64,000 bases of DNA from Bacillota bacterium (GTDB taxonomy: Bacteria; Bacillota; Clostridia; Christensenellales; Aristaeellaceae). Below the pieces are notes generated by a model. It did not search any database. It saw only the letters and a list, made by a program, of their open reading frames with translations, and had not been told where the DNA came from. The translations under genes were made by a program, and so were the position numbers. Below are positions 50,311-58,095 of the stretch, piece by piece. How positions within the stretch are numbered: position 1 is the stretch's first letter; each line of letters begins with the position of its first letter. Where the stretch lies: the NCBI GenBank assembly GCA_023425025.1, contig JAFADG010000012.1:62001-126000 (forward strand), given 5' to 3'.

Positions 50311-50883
50311 ATGGCTTACACAATCAAACCCCTCTCACCGGAATTGGCGCAAACCTTTGTGGATTACCTTGGCAACCTCGATTTCCACCATGCGCCCCAC
50401 TGGTCCACGTGCTTCTGCCGCTTCTACTATACCGACTGCCCGCAGGAGGAATGGATGGGCCGCACGGGGGAACACAACGCCGCCGAAGCAATCGCAATGA
50501 TCAGCGAAGGCCAAATGAACGGCTACCTGGCCTTTGACGGGGATACGTGCATCGGCTGGTGCTGCGCTGACGACGCCAATCGGTTCATCCGCCTGAAAAA
50601 CGAAATGGCGCCCGTCATCACGGGCAAAAAGGTGGCCTCCATCCTCTGCTACGTGATCAGGCCCGAATACCGGGGCCAGGGCGTGGCCCGGCAGCTGCTG
50701 CGCCGGGTGGTGGAGGATTACAAAGAAAAGGGGTACGAAGCCGTGGTGGCCGCGCCCGTGGACATCAGGGACGACCTGGAAAAGCGCTACCGGGGCACGC
50801 TGCACATGTATGAGGAGGCAGGCTTTGAAAAAATACAACAGCATGACCTCATGAGCGTGATGTGGCTGGATTTGAAGGCATGA
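50311..50883 (+). CDS. GNAT family acetyltransferase
   Basis: A 190-residue GNAT. The acetyl-CoA loop is RPEYRGQGVARQLLRR; the strand before it is ASILCYVI. The N-terminal part has three Cys in CFCRFYYTDC and a W-rich GWCC segment, which suggests a metal or thiol-sensitive site. AAGGAGGATG precedes the ATG at 50311. The stop overlaps the FAD-reductase start by four bases, so they are co-translated. The substrate is not known; related proteins are annotated as general N-acetyltransferases. Confidence 0.87.
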   Translation: MAYTIKPLSPELAQTFVDYLGNLDFHHAPHWSTCFCRFYYTDCPQEEWMGRTGEHNAAEAIAMISEGQMNGYLAFDGDTCIGWCCADDANRFIRLKNEMAPVITGKKVASILCYVIRPEYRGQGVARQLLRRVVEDYKEKGYEAVVAAPVDIRDDLEKRYRGTLHMYEEAGFEKIQQHDLMSVMWLDLKA

Positions 50884-51989
50884 CGCAAAGCGGCAACGGT
50901 GTCTTTGACGCGGCCGTCATCGGCCTGGGCCCCGCCGGCGCCACCTGCGCCCGGCTGCTGGCCAATGGCCTTCGTGTATTTGCGCTGGACGGCGCCATGC
51001 AAAAAGGCGAAAAGCCCTGCGGCGGCCTGTTGGCCCCCGACGCGCAAAAGGCGCTGGCCAGCCTTTCGCTGACGCTGCCCAAGGAAATACTGGTCAGCCC
51101 GCAAATCTTCAGCGTAAAGACCATCGATATCACAAAAAAGCGCGTCCGGTACTATCCCCGTTCTTATATCAACCTTGACCGGCATAGATTTGACCGTTGG
51201 CTTGTATCCCTGATCCCGGACAGCGTGGTCAGGGAGGAGGGCGTATGCCGCGCGCTTGCGCAAAAAGACGGCTTGTACCATGTGACCTATCAAAGGCCGG
51301 ATGGCAGCGCGGGGGAGATTGCCGCCAGGATGCTCATCGGGGCGGACGGGGCCAACTCCATCGTGCGGCGTACCTTTTTCAAAGCATACAGATTTCAAAG
51401 CTACGTGGCTGTGCAGCAGTGGTTTGCAGGCGCGGAAATGGACCCTTTTTACTCCTGCGTGTTTGAAAAAAACGCCGGAAGCCTTTGCTCCTGGTCCATT
51501 TGCAAGGACGGCGCGTTTATGTTCGGCGGCGCGTACAAAGCAAAAAACTGCCGCCAGACCTTTGAAAAGCAAAAGCGGATGCTTGCGCCCTTTGGTTTTT
51601 CCTTTGGCGAGCCTTTGAAAACAGAGGGCTGCCTGGTGCTTGCGCCCAGGGTGTTTGAGCGCTTTTGCCTGGGAGGAAGCAATGCGTTTTTGATCGGGGA
51701 GGCGGCGGGGTTCATCAGCCCCAGCTCGCTGGAGGGCATCAGCTGGGCATTAAACAGCGCGGCTCGCCTATCCGGGACGCTGCTGAGCGGCACAGATGAC
51801 CTGCACAGGGCCTACAGGCGGAAAACCCGGAGCCTTCGGATCAAACTGTTTTTCAAGGCGCTGAAATGTCCCTTTTTGTACCATCCCTTTCTGCGGTCGC
51901 TGGTGATGGCCAGCGGCATTCAATCCATCGGTTTGATAGCGCCGGCGGAAGATAGCGCAAAGAGGGCCCGACTAACCAAGGAGGCGTAG
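50880..51989 (+). CDS. FAD-dependent oxidoreductase, geranylgeranyl reductase-like
   Basis: A 369-residue flavoprotein. The N-terminal dinucleotide site is AAVIGLGPAGATCARLLA and the family segment KPCGGLLAPDAQKAL follows, as in geranylgeranyl reductase-type enzymes that saturate isoprenoid double bonds. DRHRFDRWL and GADGANSIVRR are the internal FAD motifs, and GEAAGFISPSSLEGISWAL is the third. The ATG at 50880 overlaps the GNAT stop. The next gene starts two bases after its stop. A lipid or quinone substrate is plausible but unproven. Confidence 0.87.
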   Translation: MTQSGNGVFDAAVIGLGPAGATCARLLANGLRVFALDGAMQKGEKPCGGLLAPDAQKALASLSLTLPKEILVSPQIFSVKTIDITKKRVRYYPRSYINLDRHRFDRWLVSLIPDSVVREEGVCRALAQKDGLYHVTYQRPDGSAGEIAARMLIGADGANSIVRRTFFKAYRFQSYVAVQQWFAGAEMDPFYSCVFEKNAGSLCSWSICKDGAFMFGGAYKAKNCRQTFEKQKRMLAPFGFSFGEPLKTEGCLVLAPRVFERFCLGGSNAFLIGEAAGFISPSSLEGISWALNSAARLSGTLLSGTDDLHRAYRRKTRSLRIKLFFKALKCPFLYHPFLRSLVMASGIQSIGLIAPAEDSAKRARLTKEA

Positions 51990-51991
51990 CC

Positions 51992-52693
51992 ATGGACGCG
52001 TTTTCAAAGGAATTCCATGACTTTTTGTTGGCGCAGGGCGCGTCCCTGTGCGGGTTCGGCGACCTTTCCGGCGTTGCGGAGGGCGATTTACGCTGCGGCG
52101 TATCCGTGGCCGTGGCGCTGCCAAAGGACATAGTGCTTTCCATTGCGGACGGCCCCAGCCGCGGCTACTTTGACGCCTACCACTTCATCAACGCAAAGCT
52201 GGACGCCATCGTTACGACGGGGGCGGAATTCCTTCGGGAAAGGGGGTATCGCGCCCGTGCCCAAACCCGGGTCAATGTAAAGGAGCACGACGGCTACCGC
52301 ACCGACCTGCCCCACAAGACCGTGGCCACCAGGGCCGGCCTTGGCTGGATCGGCAAAAGCGCGCTGCTGGTGACACGCGAATTTGGCCCGGCGGTACGCA
52401 TCTCCTCCCTTTTGACCGATGCTCCCCTGAGTGCCGCCCAGCCCATCGACTGCTCCAAATGCGGCAGCTGCAGCGAATGCGTGGACCATTGCCCCGGCAA
52501 GGCCATATCGGGCAAGTTGTGGGATGTCACCATGGACAGGGATGACTTCTTCAACGCGGCGGACTGCCGCAAGGCGGCAAGGGCGCTTTCCAAATCGCTG
52601 CTCAATGAGGAGATTACCCTTTGCGGCAAGTGCATCGAAACTTGCCCCTATACCAGGCGCTATTTGAACAACGTTTCTGCCAATATGTTGTAA
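51992..52693 (+). CDS. QueG-like double [4Fe-4S] protein
   Basis: A 233-residue protein with the C-terminal half of an epoxyqueuosine reductase-like iron-sulfur protein: TRAGLGWIGKSALLV, CSKCGSCSECVDHCPGKAI, then a lone Cys in AADCRK and LCGKCIETCPYTRRYL, enough for two clusters. True QueG is longer (about 300-380 residues) and has cobalamin-binding residues and often HEAT repeats, which are absent here, so queuosine synthesis is doubtful. It follows the FAD reductase by two bases and may be its electron-transfer partner. Confidence 0.83.
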   Translation: MDAFSKEFHDFLLAQGASLCGFGDLSGVAEGDLRCGVSVAVALPKDIVLSIADGPSRGYFDAYHFINAKLDAIVTTGAEFLRERGYRARAQTRVNVKEHDGYRTDLPHKTVATRAGLGWIGKSALLVTREFGPAVRISSLLTDAPLSAAQPIDCSKCGSCSECVDHCPGKAISGKLWDVTMDRDDFFNAADCRKAARALSKSLLNEEITLCGKCIETCPYTRRYLNNVSANML

Positions 52694-52759
52694 ATGCAAC
52701 GGCATAAAATGATCCCACAGGGTATACTGAGGATGAACACACGCGAAGGAGGCGTTTTT

Positions 52760-53950
52760 ATGGGCAAGCCCCTGACAAAAAGAGTGACCTGGGTAGGCAA
52801 GGTGGACTGGGAGCTGAAAACCTTCCATGGCGAGGAGTATTCCACGTACAAGGGGTCTTCCTACAATTCGTACCTTGTCCGCGATGAGAAAACGGCCCTC
52901 ATCGACACCGTATGGCAGCCCTTTGACAAGGAATTTGTTTCCCGTTTGAAGCAGGAAATCGATCTGAACGACATCGACTATATCGTCATCAACCATGGCG
53001 AAATCGACCACAGCGGCGCGCTGCCGGAGCTTTTGCGGGCCATTCCCGGCAAACCTGTGTACTGCACGCAAAACGCCGTGAAATCCCTGAAAGGCCACTA
53101 TCATCAGGATTGGAACTTTGTTCCCGTCAAAACGGGGGATACCCTGTCCCTGGGCTCCGTTTCCCTCGCGTTTGTGGAAGCGCCCATGCTGCACTGGCCC
53201 GATACCATGTTCACCTACTTAACCGGCGAGAACATTCTTTTTTCCAACGATGCTTTCGGCCAGCACTACGCCACCGAATCACTGTACAACGACAAGGTGG
53301 ACGCGGCGGAACTAAATCATGAGGCCATGAAGTATTACGCCAATATACTGACGCCCTTTTCACCGCAGGTAGCAAAAAAGATCCATGAGGTGCTTGGCCT
53401 GAACCTGCCGGTGGACATGATCTGCCCCAGCCACGGCGTGATCTGGAAGGAGAACCCCGCCCAGATCGTGGAAAAGTATTTGGAGTGGGCGGACAGCTAT
53501 CAGGAAAACCAGGTTACCATTCTATACGACACCATGTGGAACGCCACCCGGAAGATGGCGGAAGCCATCGGCGAGGGCATACACGCGGCGGACCCCGGCG
53601 TTACAGTCAAGTTGATGCACGCGTCCAAGGAGGACAAAAACGACGTCATCACCGAGGTGTTCCGCTCCAAGGGGATACTGCTTGGCTCCTCCACCATCAA
53701 CAACGGCTACCTTTCCTCCCTGGGCGGGCTGCTGGAGATGATACGGGGCCTGAAGTTTCAGAACAAGCGGGCAGGCGCCTTCGGCAGCTATGGCTGGAGC
53801 GGCGAAGCGGTGAAGCTGCTGAACAAGGGCCTTTCGGAGGCAGGGTTCGCGCTTGTGAACGACGGCCTGAAGCTGCAGTGGGTGCCCGATGAAAAAGCGC
53901 TGGCGCAATGTTTTGCCTTTGGGCAGGAATGGGCGAAGCAGATGAAGTAA
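52760..53950 (+). CDS. fprA: FprA-type flavodiiron protein
   Basis: A 396-residue flavodiiron protein that reduces oxygen (or nitric oxide) to protect anaerobes. The N-terminal metallo-beta-lactamase domain has the diiron motif HGEIDH and later HWPDTMF and NDAFGQH segments; the C-terminal flavodoxin domain starts at VTILYDTMWNATRKMAEAI. The start at 52760 follows AAGGAGG. Electrons come from rubredoxin or a similar carrier; none is in the window, though the flavodoxin-like protein next to it may help. Confidence 0.94.
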   Translation: MGKPLTKRVTWVGKVDWELKTFHGEEYSTYKGSSYNSYLVRDEKTALIDTVWQPFDKEFVSRLKQEIDLNDIDYIVINHGEIDHSGALPELLRAIPGKPVYCTQNAVKSLKGHYHQDWNFVPVKTGDTLSLGSVSLAFVEAPMLHWPDTMFTYLTGENILFSNDAFGQHYATESLYNDKVDAAELNHEAMKYYANILTPFSPQVAKKIHEVLGLNLPVDMICPSHGVIWKENPAQIVEKYLEWADSYQENQVTILYDTMWNATRKMAEAIGEGIHAADPGVTVKLMHASKEDKNDVITEVFRSKGILLGSSTINNGYLSSLGGLLEMIRGLKFQNKRAGAFGSYGWSGEAVKLLNKGLSEAGFALVNDGLKLQWVPDEKALAQCFAFGQEWAKQMK

Positions 53951-53984
53951 TGATAAGGGAAAACGTTCAGGGAGGCATGCCGGC

Positions 53985-54611
53985 ATGAAGGTATTGATGG
54001 TCAACGGAAGCCCGCACAAAAACGGATGCACCTTTACCGCCCTTTCCGAAGTGGAAAAGACGCTAAAGCTGCAGGGGATCGAAACGGAAATCGTACATAT
54101 CGGCTCCAAGCCGGTTCAGGGCTGCACCGCCTGCGGCCATTGCTTTACCGGCCCCGACCGCTGCGTGTTTGACGACGACCTGGTGAATCGCGTGCTGGAA
54201 AAGGGGGATCAGGCCGACGCTTTCATTTTCGGTTCCCCGGTGTATTACGCCTCCGGCGCGGGTTCCATGATCGCCTTTATGGACCGGCTGTTCTTTGCCG
54301 GCGACTGCTTCAAAAACAAGCCCGGCGCCTGCGTCGTTTCCGCCCGCAGGGCCGGCACCACCGCCGCGCTGGACCAGATGCTCAGATACCTGACCATCTC
54401 CAACATGATGGTGGTAGGCTCCCAGTACTGGGCCATGGTCCACGGCAGCAGGCCGGAAGAGGTGCAAAAGGACCTGGAGGGTATGCAGGTCATGCGCACC
54501 CTGGGGCAGAACATGGCGTGGCTGCTAAAATGCATCGAGGCCGGCAGGCAGGCGGGCATTGCGCTGCCGGAGCGGGAAAAACGGGTCTGGACGAATTTCA
54601 TCAGGCCCTGA
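53985..54611 (+). CDS. Flavodoxin-family NAD(P)H-dependent FMN reductase-like protein
   Basis: A 208-residue flavoprotein of the iron-sulfur flavoprotein/FMN reductase fold. The FMN loop GSPHKNGCTFTAL and FGSPVYYASGAGSMIAFMDR are typical. A Cys-rich stretch CTACGHCFTGPDRC at residues 48-61 could hold a cluster or redox thiols. It follows fprA by 34 bases on the same strand with GGAGGC upstream, so it may act in the same oxygen-defence or electron-transfer chain. The donor and acceptor are not known. Confidence 0.88.
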   Translation: MKVLMVNGSPHKNGCTFTALSEVEKTLKLQGIETEIVHIGSKPVQGCTACGHCFTGPDRCVFDDDLVNRVLEKGDQADAFIFGSPVYYASGAGSMIAFMDRLFFAGDCFKNKPGACVVSARRAGTTAALDQMLRYLTISNMMVVGSQYWAMVHGSRPEEVQKDLEGMQVMRTLGQNMAWLLKCIEAGRQAGIALPEREKRVWTNFIRP

Positions 54612-54734
54612 CGGGCGATTGGATACCCATTCAAAGGGTTCATGCGTCCACGAATATACCCCCTGGCGGCAAGGCCGGCCCCCCAGGCTGTCATCCACCG
54701 CCGCGCGAAGGATTCTGATTTTCCATGCTGCCTT

Positions 54735-54784
54735 ATGCAAGCCCTCCTACCGCTCGCAGGTGCTGGCGGCAGGAGGGCTTGCAT
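54735..54784 (+). terminator. Terminator after the redox cluster
   Basis: A 14-pair stem (ATGCAAGCCCTCCT with its complement) and a 22-base loop lie 125 bases after the last stop. The T run is short. Confidence 0.65.
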
Positions 54785-54826
54785 TATCCTGCACATTCCG
54801 GTTAATATATGTAAATAAGGAAGTGC

Positions 54827-54854
54827 TTGACAAGGAGAACTACTGTCTTATAAT
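54827..54854 (+). promoter_or_regulatory. Consensus promoter of the glycan cluster
   Basis: TTGACA (54827-54832), a 16-base spacer and TATAAT (54849-54854), both perfect. It lies 57 bases before the first gene's ATG. Confidence 0.85.
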
Positions 54855-54910
54855 AAGAGAAGCGCAATGGATATGCCGGCGCGCATACTAAAGAACCGGA
54901 TGTTCTGTTC

Positions 54911-56188
54911 ATGCAAGCATTACTTGGTTTTCTGCTGCCGGACCATTGCAACATAAAGCGCAGGAGCACACTTTTTAACGCGGCGGCAAATGTGTTGGAT
55001 GCGGCGCAATCCATGCTGTTGTTTATTGCCGTTACCCGCATATGCGGCGCGGCGGAAGGCGGCGTTCTATCCATTTCCATGGCGGTTGCCTATCAAATGG
55101 TCGTCATCGGCCGGTATGGTATGCGGGATTTTCAAGCAACCGATATTCATGGGGATTTTACCTTTTCAACCTATCTTCTTTCCAGAATCGTCACCTCCCT
55201 GCTTATGTGCATCTTTCTCGCGGGCTACATTTTTTTCAATGGTTACAGCCTTGAAAAAGCAGGCGTAATGATTGCCGTATCCTGCTATAAAGCGGTGGAT
55301 GTCTGGGAAGACGTATATCATGGCTATTATCAGCGGGAGGGGCGGCTGGATGGGGCAGCCCTGTCCCAAACCATACGCTATGGCAGTTCCATTGCGCTGT
55401 ATATCGCTGTTTTGCTGATCACCAAAGACCTGTTTTTGTCGACATGGATTTCGGCGCTATATGCCATGCTTGTGTTCGTTTTGCTGAATAAAGCGCTTCG
55501 CACCGCGTTTCCGGCCCCGGCTTTTTTGCATGGGCAGTGGGCGGCGGTAGGAAAGCTTTTGATCTGCTGCGCTCCGCTTGGCATATGCGCCGCGCTCCAG
55601 CTGCTTGTTATCAACTACCCAAAGTATGCCATTGATTCCTATTTGAATGATCTGTCCCAAACCTATTATGGCGCGCTGTCCATGCCCGTGTTCGCTGTGA
55701 ATCTGCTCAGCCTCTCCATCTACAGGCCGATGCTGCTGCCCATGGCCCGGCATTGGCATTTGGCGCAGCAGCCGGAGCTAAGGCGAACGATCCGCAAGCA
55801 GCTCTTTTTTATTGCAGTCATAACCGCATTATCTCTGGTTATGGGCTTCTTTTGGGGCGTTCCCGTCCTTTCTTTCGTGTATGGCATTGACTTGCATGGA
55901 TATCGCTCCGCGCTGCTGATCTTGCTGGCGGGGGGCGCAATGGCTGCCGTATCCGGCTTTATGACCAGTGTTCTGTCGGTTATGCGCCTGCAAAAGCACT
56001 TGATACCCGGCTACGCAGCAGCCTTGCTTGCAAGTGCCGCCGCCGCAGCTCCTTTGATACGGCGGGCGGGCATAGAGGGGGCGGGTATCCTGTTTGCGGT
56101 CTCCATGCTCATACTGGCCCTCACGACAGGAGCAGCCGTATTTCGCGCCATCGCCAAAATTGGTTTTTCAAAGGAAGGAGCAGAATAA
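54911..56188 (+). CDS. Polysaccharide flippase-like membrane protein (Wzx/PST)
   Basis: A 425-residue membrane protein with about twelve helices of the polysaccharide transporter (MATE/Wzx) fold. The first helices (AANVLDAAQSMLLFIAV, GGVLSISMAVAYQMVVIG) and the second-half repeat match lipid-linked oligosaccharide flippases. It has no good ribosome binding site at 54911; a start further in is possible. The next gene starts on its stop (TAATG). It opens a five-gene glycan cluster and would flip the lipid-linked sugar. Confidence 0.85.
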   Translation: MQALLGFLLPDHCNIKRRSTLFNAAANVLDAAQSMLLFIAVTRICGAAEGGVLSISMAVAYQMVVIGRYGMRDFQATDIHGDFTFSTYLLSRIVTSLLMCIFLAGYIFFNGYSLEKAGVMIAVSCYKAVDVWEDVYHGYYQREGRLDGAALSQTIRYGSSIALYIAVLLITKDLFLSTWISALYAMLVFVLLNKALRTAFPAPAFLHGQWAAVGKLLICCAPLGICAALQLLVINYPKYAIDSYLNDLSQTYYGALSMPVFAVNLLSLSIYRPMLLPMARHWHLAQQPELRRTIRKQLFFIAVITALSLVMGFFWGVPVLSFVYGIDLHGYRSALLILLAGGAMAAVSGFMTSVLSVMRLQKHLIPGYAAALLASAAAAAPLIRRAGIEGAGILFAVSMLILALTTGAAVFRAIAKIGFSKEGAE

Positions 56189-56985
56189 TGCCGGCAGCTC
56201 AAATGCAGCATACGTTTGTCATATGCGCCTATGGCGAAAGCATGTATCTGGAAGAATGCATCAGGTCTTTGCTTTCGCAAAGCGTAAAGAGCCAAATCCT
56301 CCTGGCTACGTCCACCCCCAATGACTTGATACAGGGCATGGCGGAAAAGTACGGCATTCCCCTGCGCATCAGTAAGGGGCCGGGAGGAATCGCCCAGGAT
56401 TGGAATTATGCCTACGCGCAGGCATCCACCAAATATATCACATTGGCTCACCAGGATGACGTATATGAGCCGGAATACGCTGCCTGCGCGCTGAAGGGCA
56501 TGTCTCAGGCAAAGGATCCGTTGATTTGGTTTTCCGATTATTATGAGATACGCCTTGGGAAAAGGGTGGCAAAAAACCGGCTGCTTTTCATCAAGCGTCT
56601 GCTCGTCTCTCCATTGCGGCTAAAAGGCTTGCAGCGGCTTACCGCCGCGAAACGCTGCTGCCTGGCCCTTGGCAACAGCATTTGCTGCCCTGCCGTTACT
56701 TTTGCCGCCGGCAGATTGCCCAGGGAAATTTTTACGCCGCACTTCCGCAGCAATGTGGATTGGCAGGCCTGGGAGCGTCTTTCCAGGCTGCGCGGTTCTT
56801 TCCGGTATCATCCGCAAATGCTGGTAGGCCATCGGATTCACGGTGAGTCCGAAACATCCAAAGTCATTGGCGACAGCCGGCGTTCAGCCGAGGACCTGGA
56901 AATGTTTCATAAATTCTGGCCTATGCCTATCGCCAGGCGGTTGGCCCGATTGTACGCATCCAGCGAAAAAAGCAACAAAGGATAA
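56188..56985 (+). CDS. Family 2 glycosyltransferase
   Basis: A 265-residue GT-A fold glycosyltransferase. It starts TFVICAYGESMYLEECIRSLL, with the metal-site HQDDVYEPEYA and C-terminal acceptor helices. There is no membrane segment, so it works at the cytoplasmic face. It overlaps the flippase stop by one base and is followed six bases later by a second GT2. The donor sugar is not predictable. Confidence 0.88.
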   Translation: MPAAQMQHTFVICAYGESMYLEECIRSLLSQSVKSQILLATSTPNDLIQGMAEKYGIPLRISKGPGGIAQDWNYAYAQASTKYITLAHQDDVYEPEYAACALKGMSQAKDPLIWFSDYYEIRLGKRVAKNRLLFIKRLLVSPLRLKGLQRLTAAKRCCLALGNSICCPAVTFAAGRLPREIFTPHFRSNVDWQAWERLSRLRGSFRYHPQMLVGHRIHGESETSKVIGDSRRSAEDLEMFHKFWPMPIARRLARLYASSEKSNKG

Positions 56986-56991
56986 AGGCAT

Positions 56992-57690
56992 ATGCATACA
57001 TTGATCATTATCCCCGCATACAACGAAGCGGCCAATATCATAAAGGTTGCCGAGTCCCTTTCCTCATTAAAGAACCAGGCTGACTATGTGATTGTGAATG
57101 ACGGCTCCCGGGATCGGACAGCCGGCATTTGCCTGGAAAAAGGGTATCCGCTGATCAACCTGCCAGTAAATGTCGGGTTGGCCGGCGCCTTTCAGGCCGG
57201 GGTAAAATACGCTCTGCGAAACGGGTATGACAGCGTATTGCAGTTTGATGGCGATGGCCAGCATAATGCTTCCTTTATTGACAAGATGATTGGCCGCATG
57301 GAAGAATGCGGCTGCGATATCGTCATCGGCTCCCGATTCGTACAGAAAAAAAGGCCAAGGAGCCTACGCATGCTTGGCAGTGGGCTGATACAATTTGCCA
57401 TTGCCGTTACAACGAAAAGGCAAATTACCGACCCTACCTCGGGGATGCGGCTTTACAATCAGAAAATGCTGGACATTCTGGGCGATTCGGCAGATTTAGG
57501 CCCGGAGCCGGATACCATTGCCTTTCTGGCCAGGTCCGGAGCCGTCATTGAAGAGCTTCACATCACCATGAATGAGCGCCTGGCCGGCAAAAGCTACCTA
57601 ACATTCTCACGTTCCATCAGATACATGATGCACATGTGCTTGTCGATCTTTTTCATACAGTGGTTTCGCAAAAAGCTGACGATTTCATAG
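56992..57690 (+). CDS. Family 2 glycosyltransferase, polyprenyl-phosphate type
   Basis: A 232-residue GT2 close to dolichyl/undecaprenyl-phosphate mannosyl- or glucosyltransferases: LIIIPAYNEAANI, VNDGSRDRT, FDGDGQHN (DxD) and VIGSRFVQKK, DPTSGMRLYN. It probably makes an undecaprenyl-phosphate sugar as donor for a membrane GT-C enzyme. The DUF2304 gene follows, and this pairing is common in Firmicutes and Actinobacteria. Confidence 0.9.
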   Translation: MHTLIIIPAYNEAANIIKVAESLSSLKNQADYVIVNDGSRDRTAGICLEKGYPLINLPVNVGLAGAFQAGVKYALRNGYDSVLQFDGDGQHNASFIDKMIGRMEECGCDIVIGSRFVQKKRPRSLRMLGSGLIQFAIAVTTKRQITDPTSGMRLYNQKMLDILGDSADLGPEPDTIAFLARSGAVIEELHITMNERLAGKSYLTFSRSIRYMMHMCLSIFFIQWFRKKLTIS

Positions 57691-57704
57691 AGGAGGACAT
57701 GCTT

Positions 57705-58043
57705 GTGTCCATAACATTAAGGTGTCTGCTTTTTCTGGTCTCGCTGCTCAGTTGCGCCTACACGCTCCGGCGCATACGCAAAGCGCAAATGCAGATAGAT
57801 GATTCGATTTTTTGGATTGCGCTGAGCATTCTTTTGGTGCTTATCAGCATTTTCCCCGGTACGGCTTCCTTGCTTTCCGGCGTGATAGGCATTGAGTCGC
57901 CGGCCAATGCGGTATTCCTGGCGGTTATCTTTTTACTGCTGGCAAAATTATTCGGCTTGTCGGTTCAGGTTTCACAGCTCCACCAAAAGGTCAGGACCTT
58001 ATCCCAGGAACTTGCCTTGATGAAAACGGAGCAAAAGCAATAG
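57705..58043 (+). CDS. DUF2304 membrane protein
   Basis: A 112-residue protein with three membrane helices (CLLFLVSLLSCAYTL, IFWIALSILLVLISIF, AVFLAVIFLLLAKLF) and a C-terminal coiled coil (VSQLHQKVRTLSQELALMKT). It is the usual partner of a polyprenyl-phosphate GT2. I choose the GTG at 57705 because AGGAGG is eight bases away; the ATG at 57699 is only two bases from it. The function is unproven; it may hold the GT2 at the membrane. Confidence 0.83.
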   Translation: MSITLRCLLFLVSLLSCAYTLRRIRKAQMQIDDSIFWIALSILLVLISIFPGTASLLSGVIGIESPANAVFLAVIFLLLAKLFGLSVQVSQLHQKVRTLSQELALMKTEQKQ

Positions 58044-58095
58044 CCGCAGCCGGCGGAAACCCATCCTTGCTGTATGAAAGGAAACCGCGCTTATC

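Noticed and set aside
51992..52693. Annotation as true epoxyqueuosine reductase QueG
   Set aside because: The protein is too short and lacks the cobalamin-binding region; only the iron-sulfur half fits.
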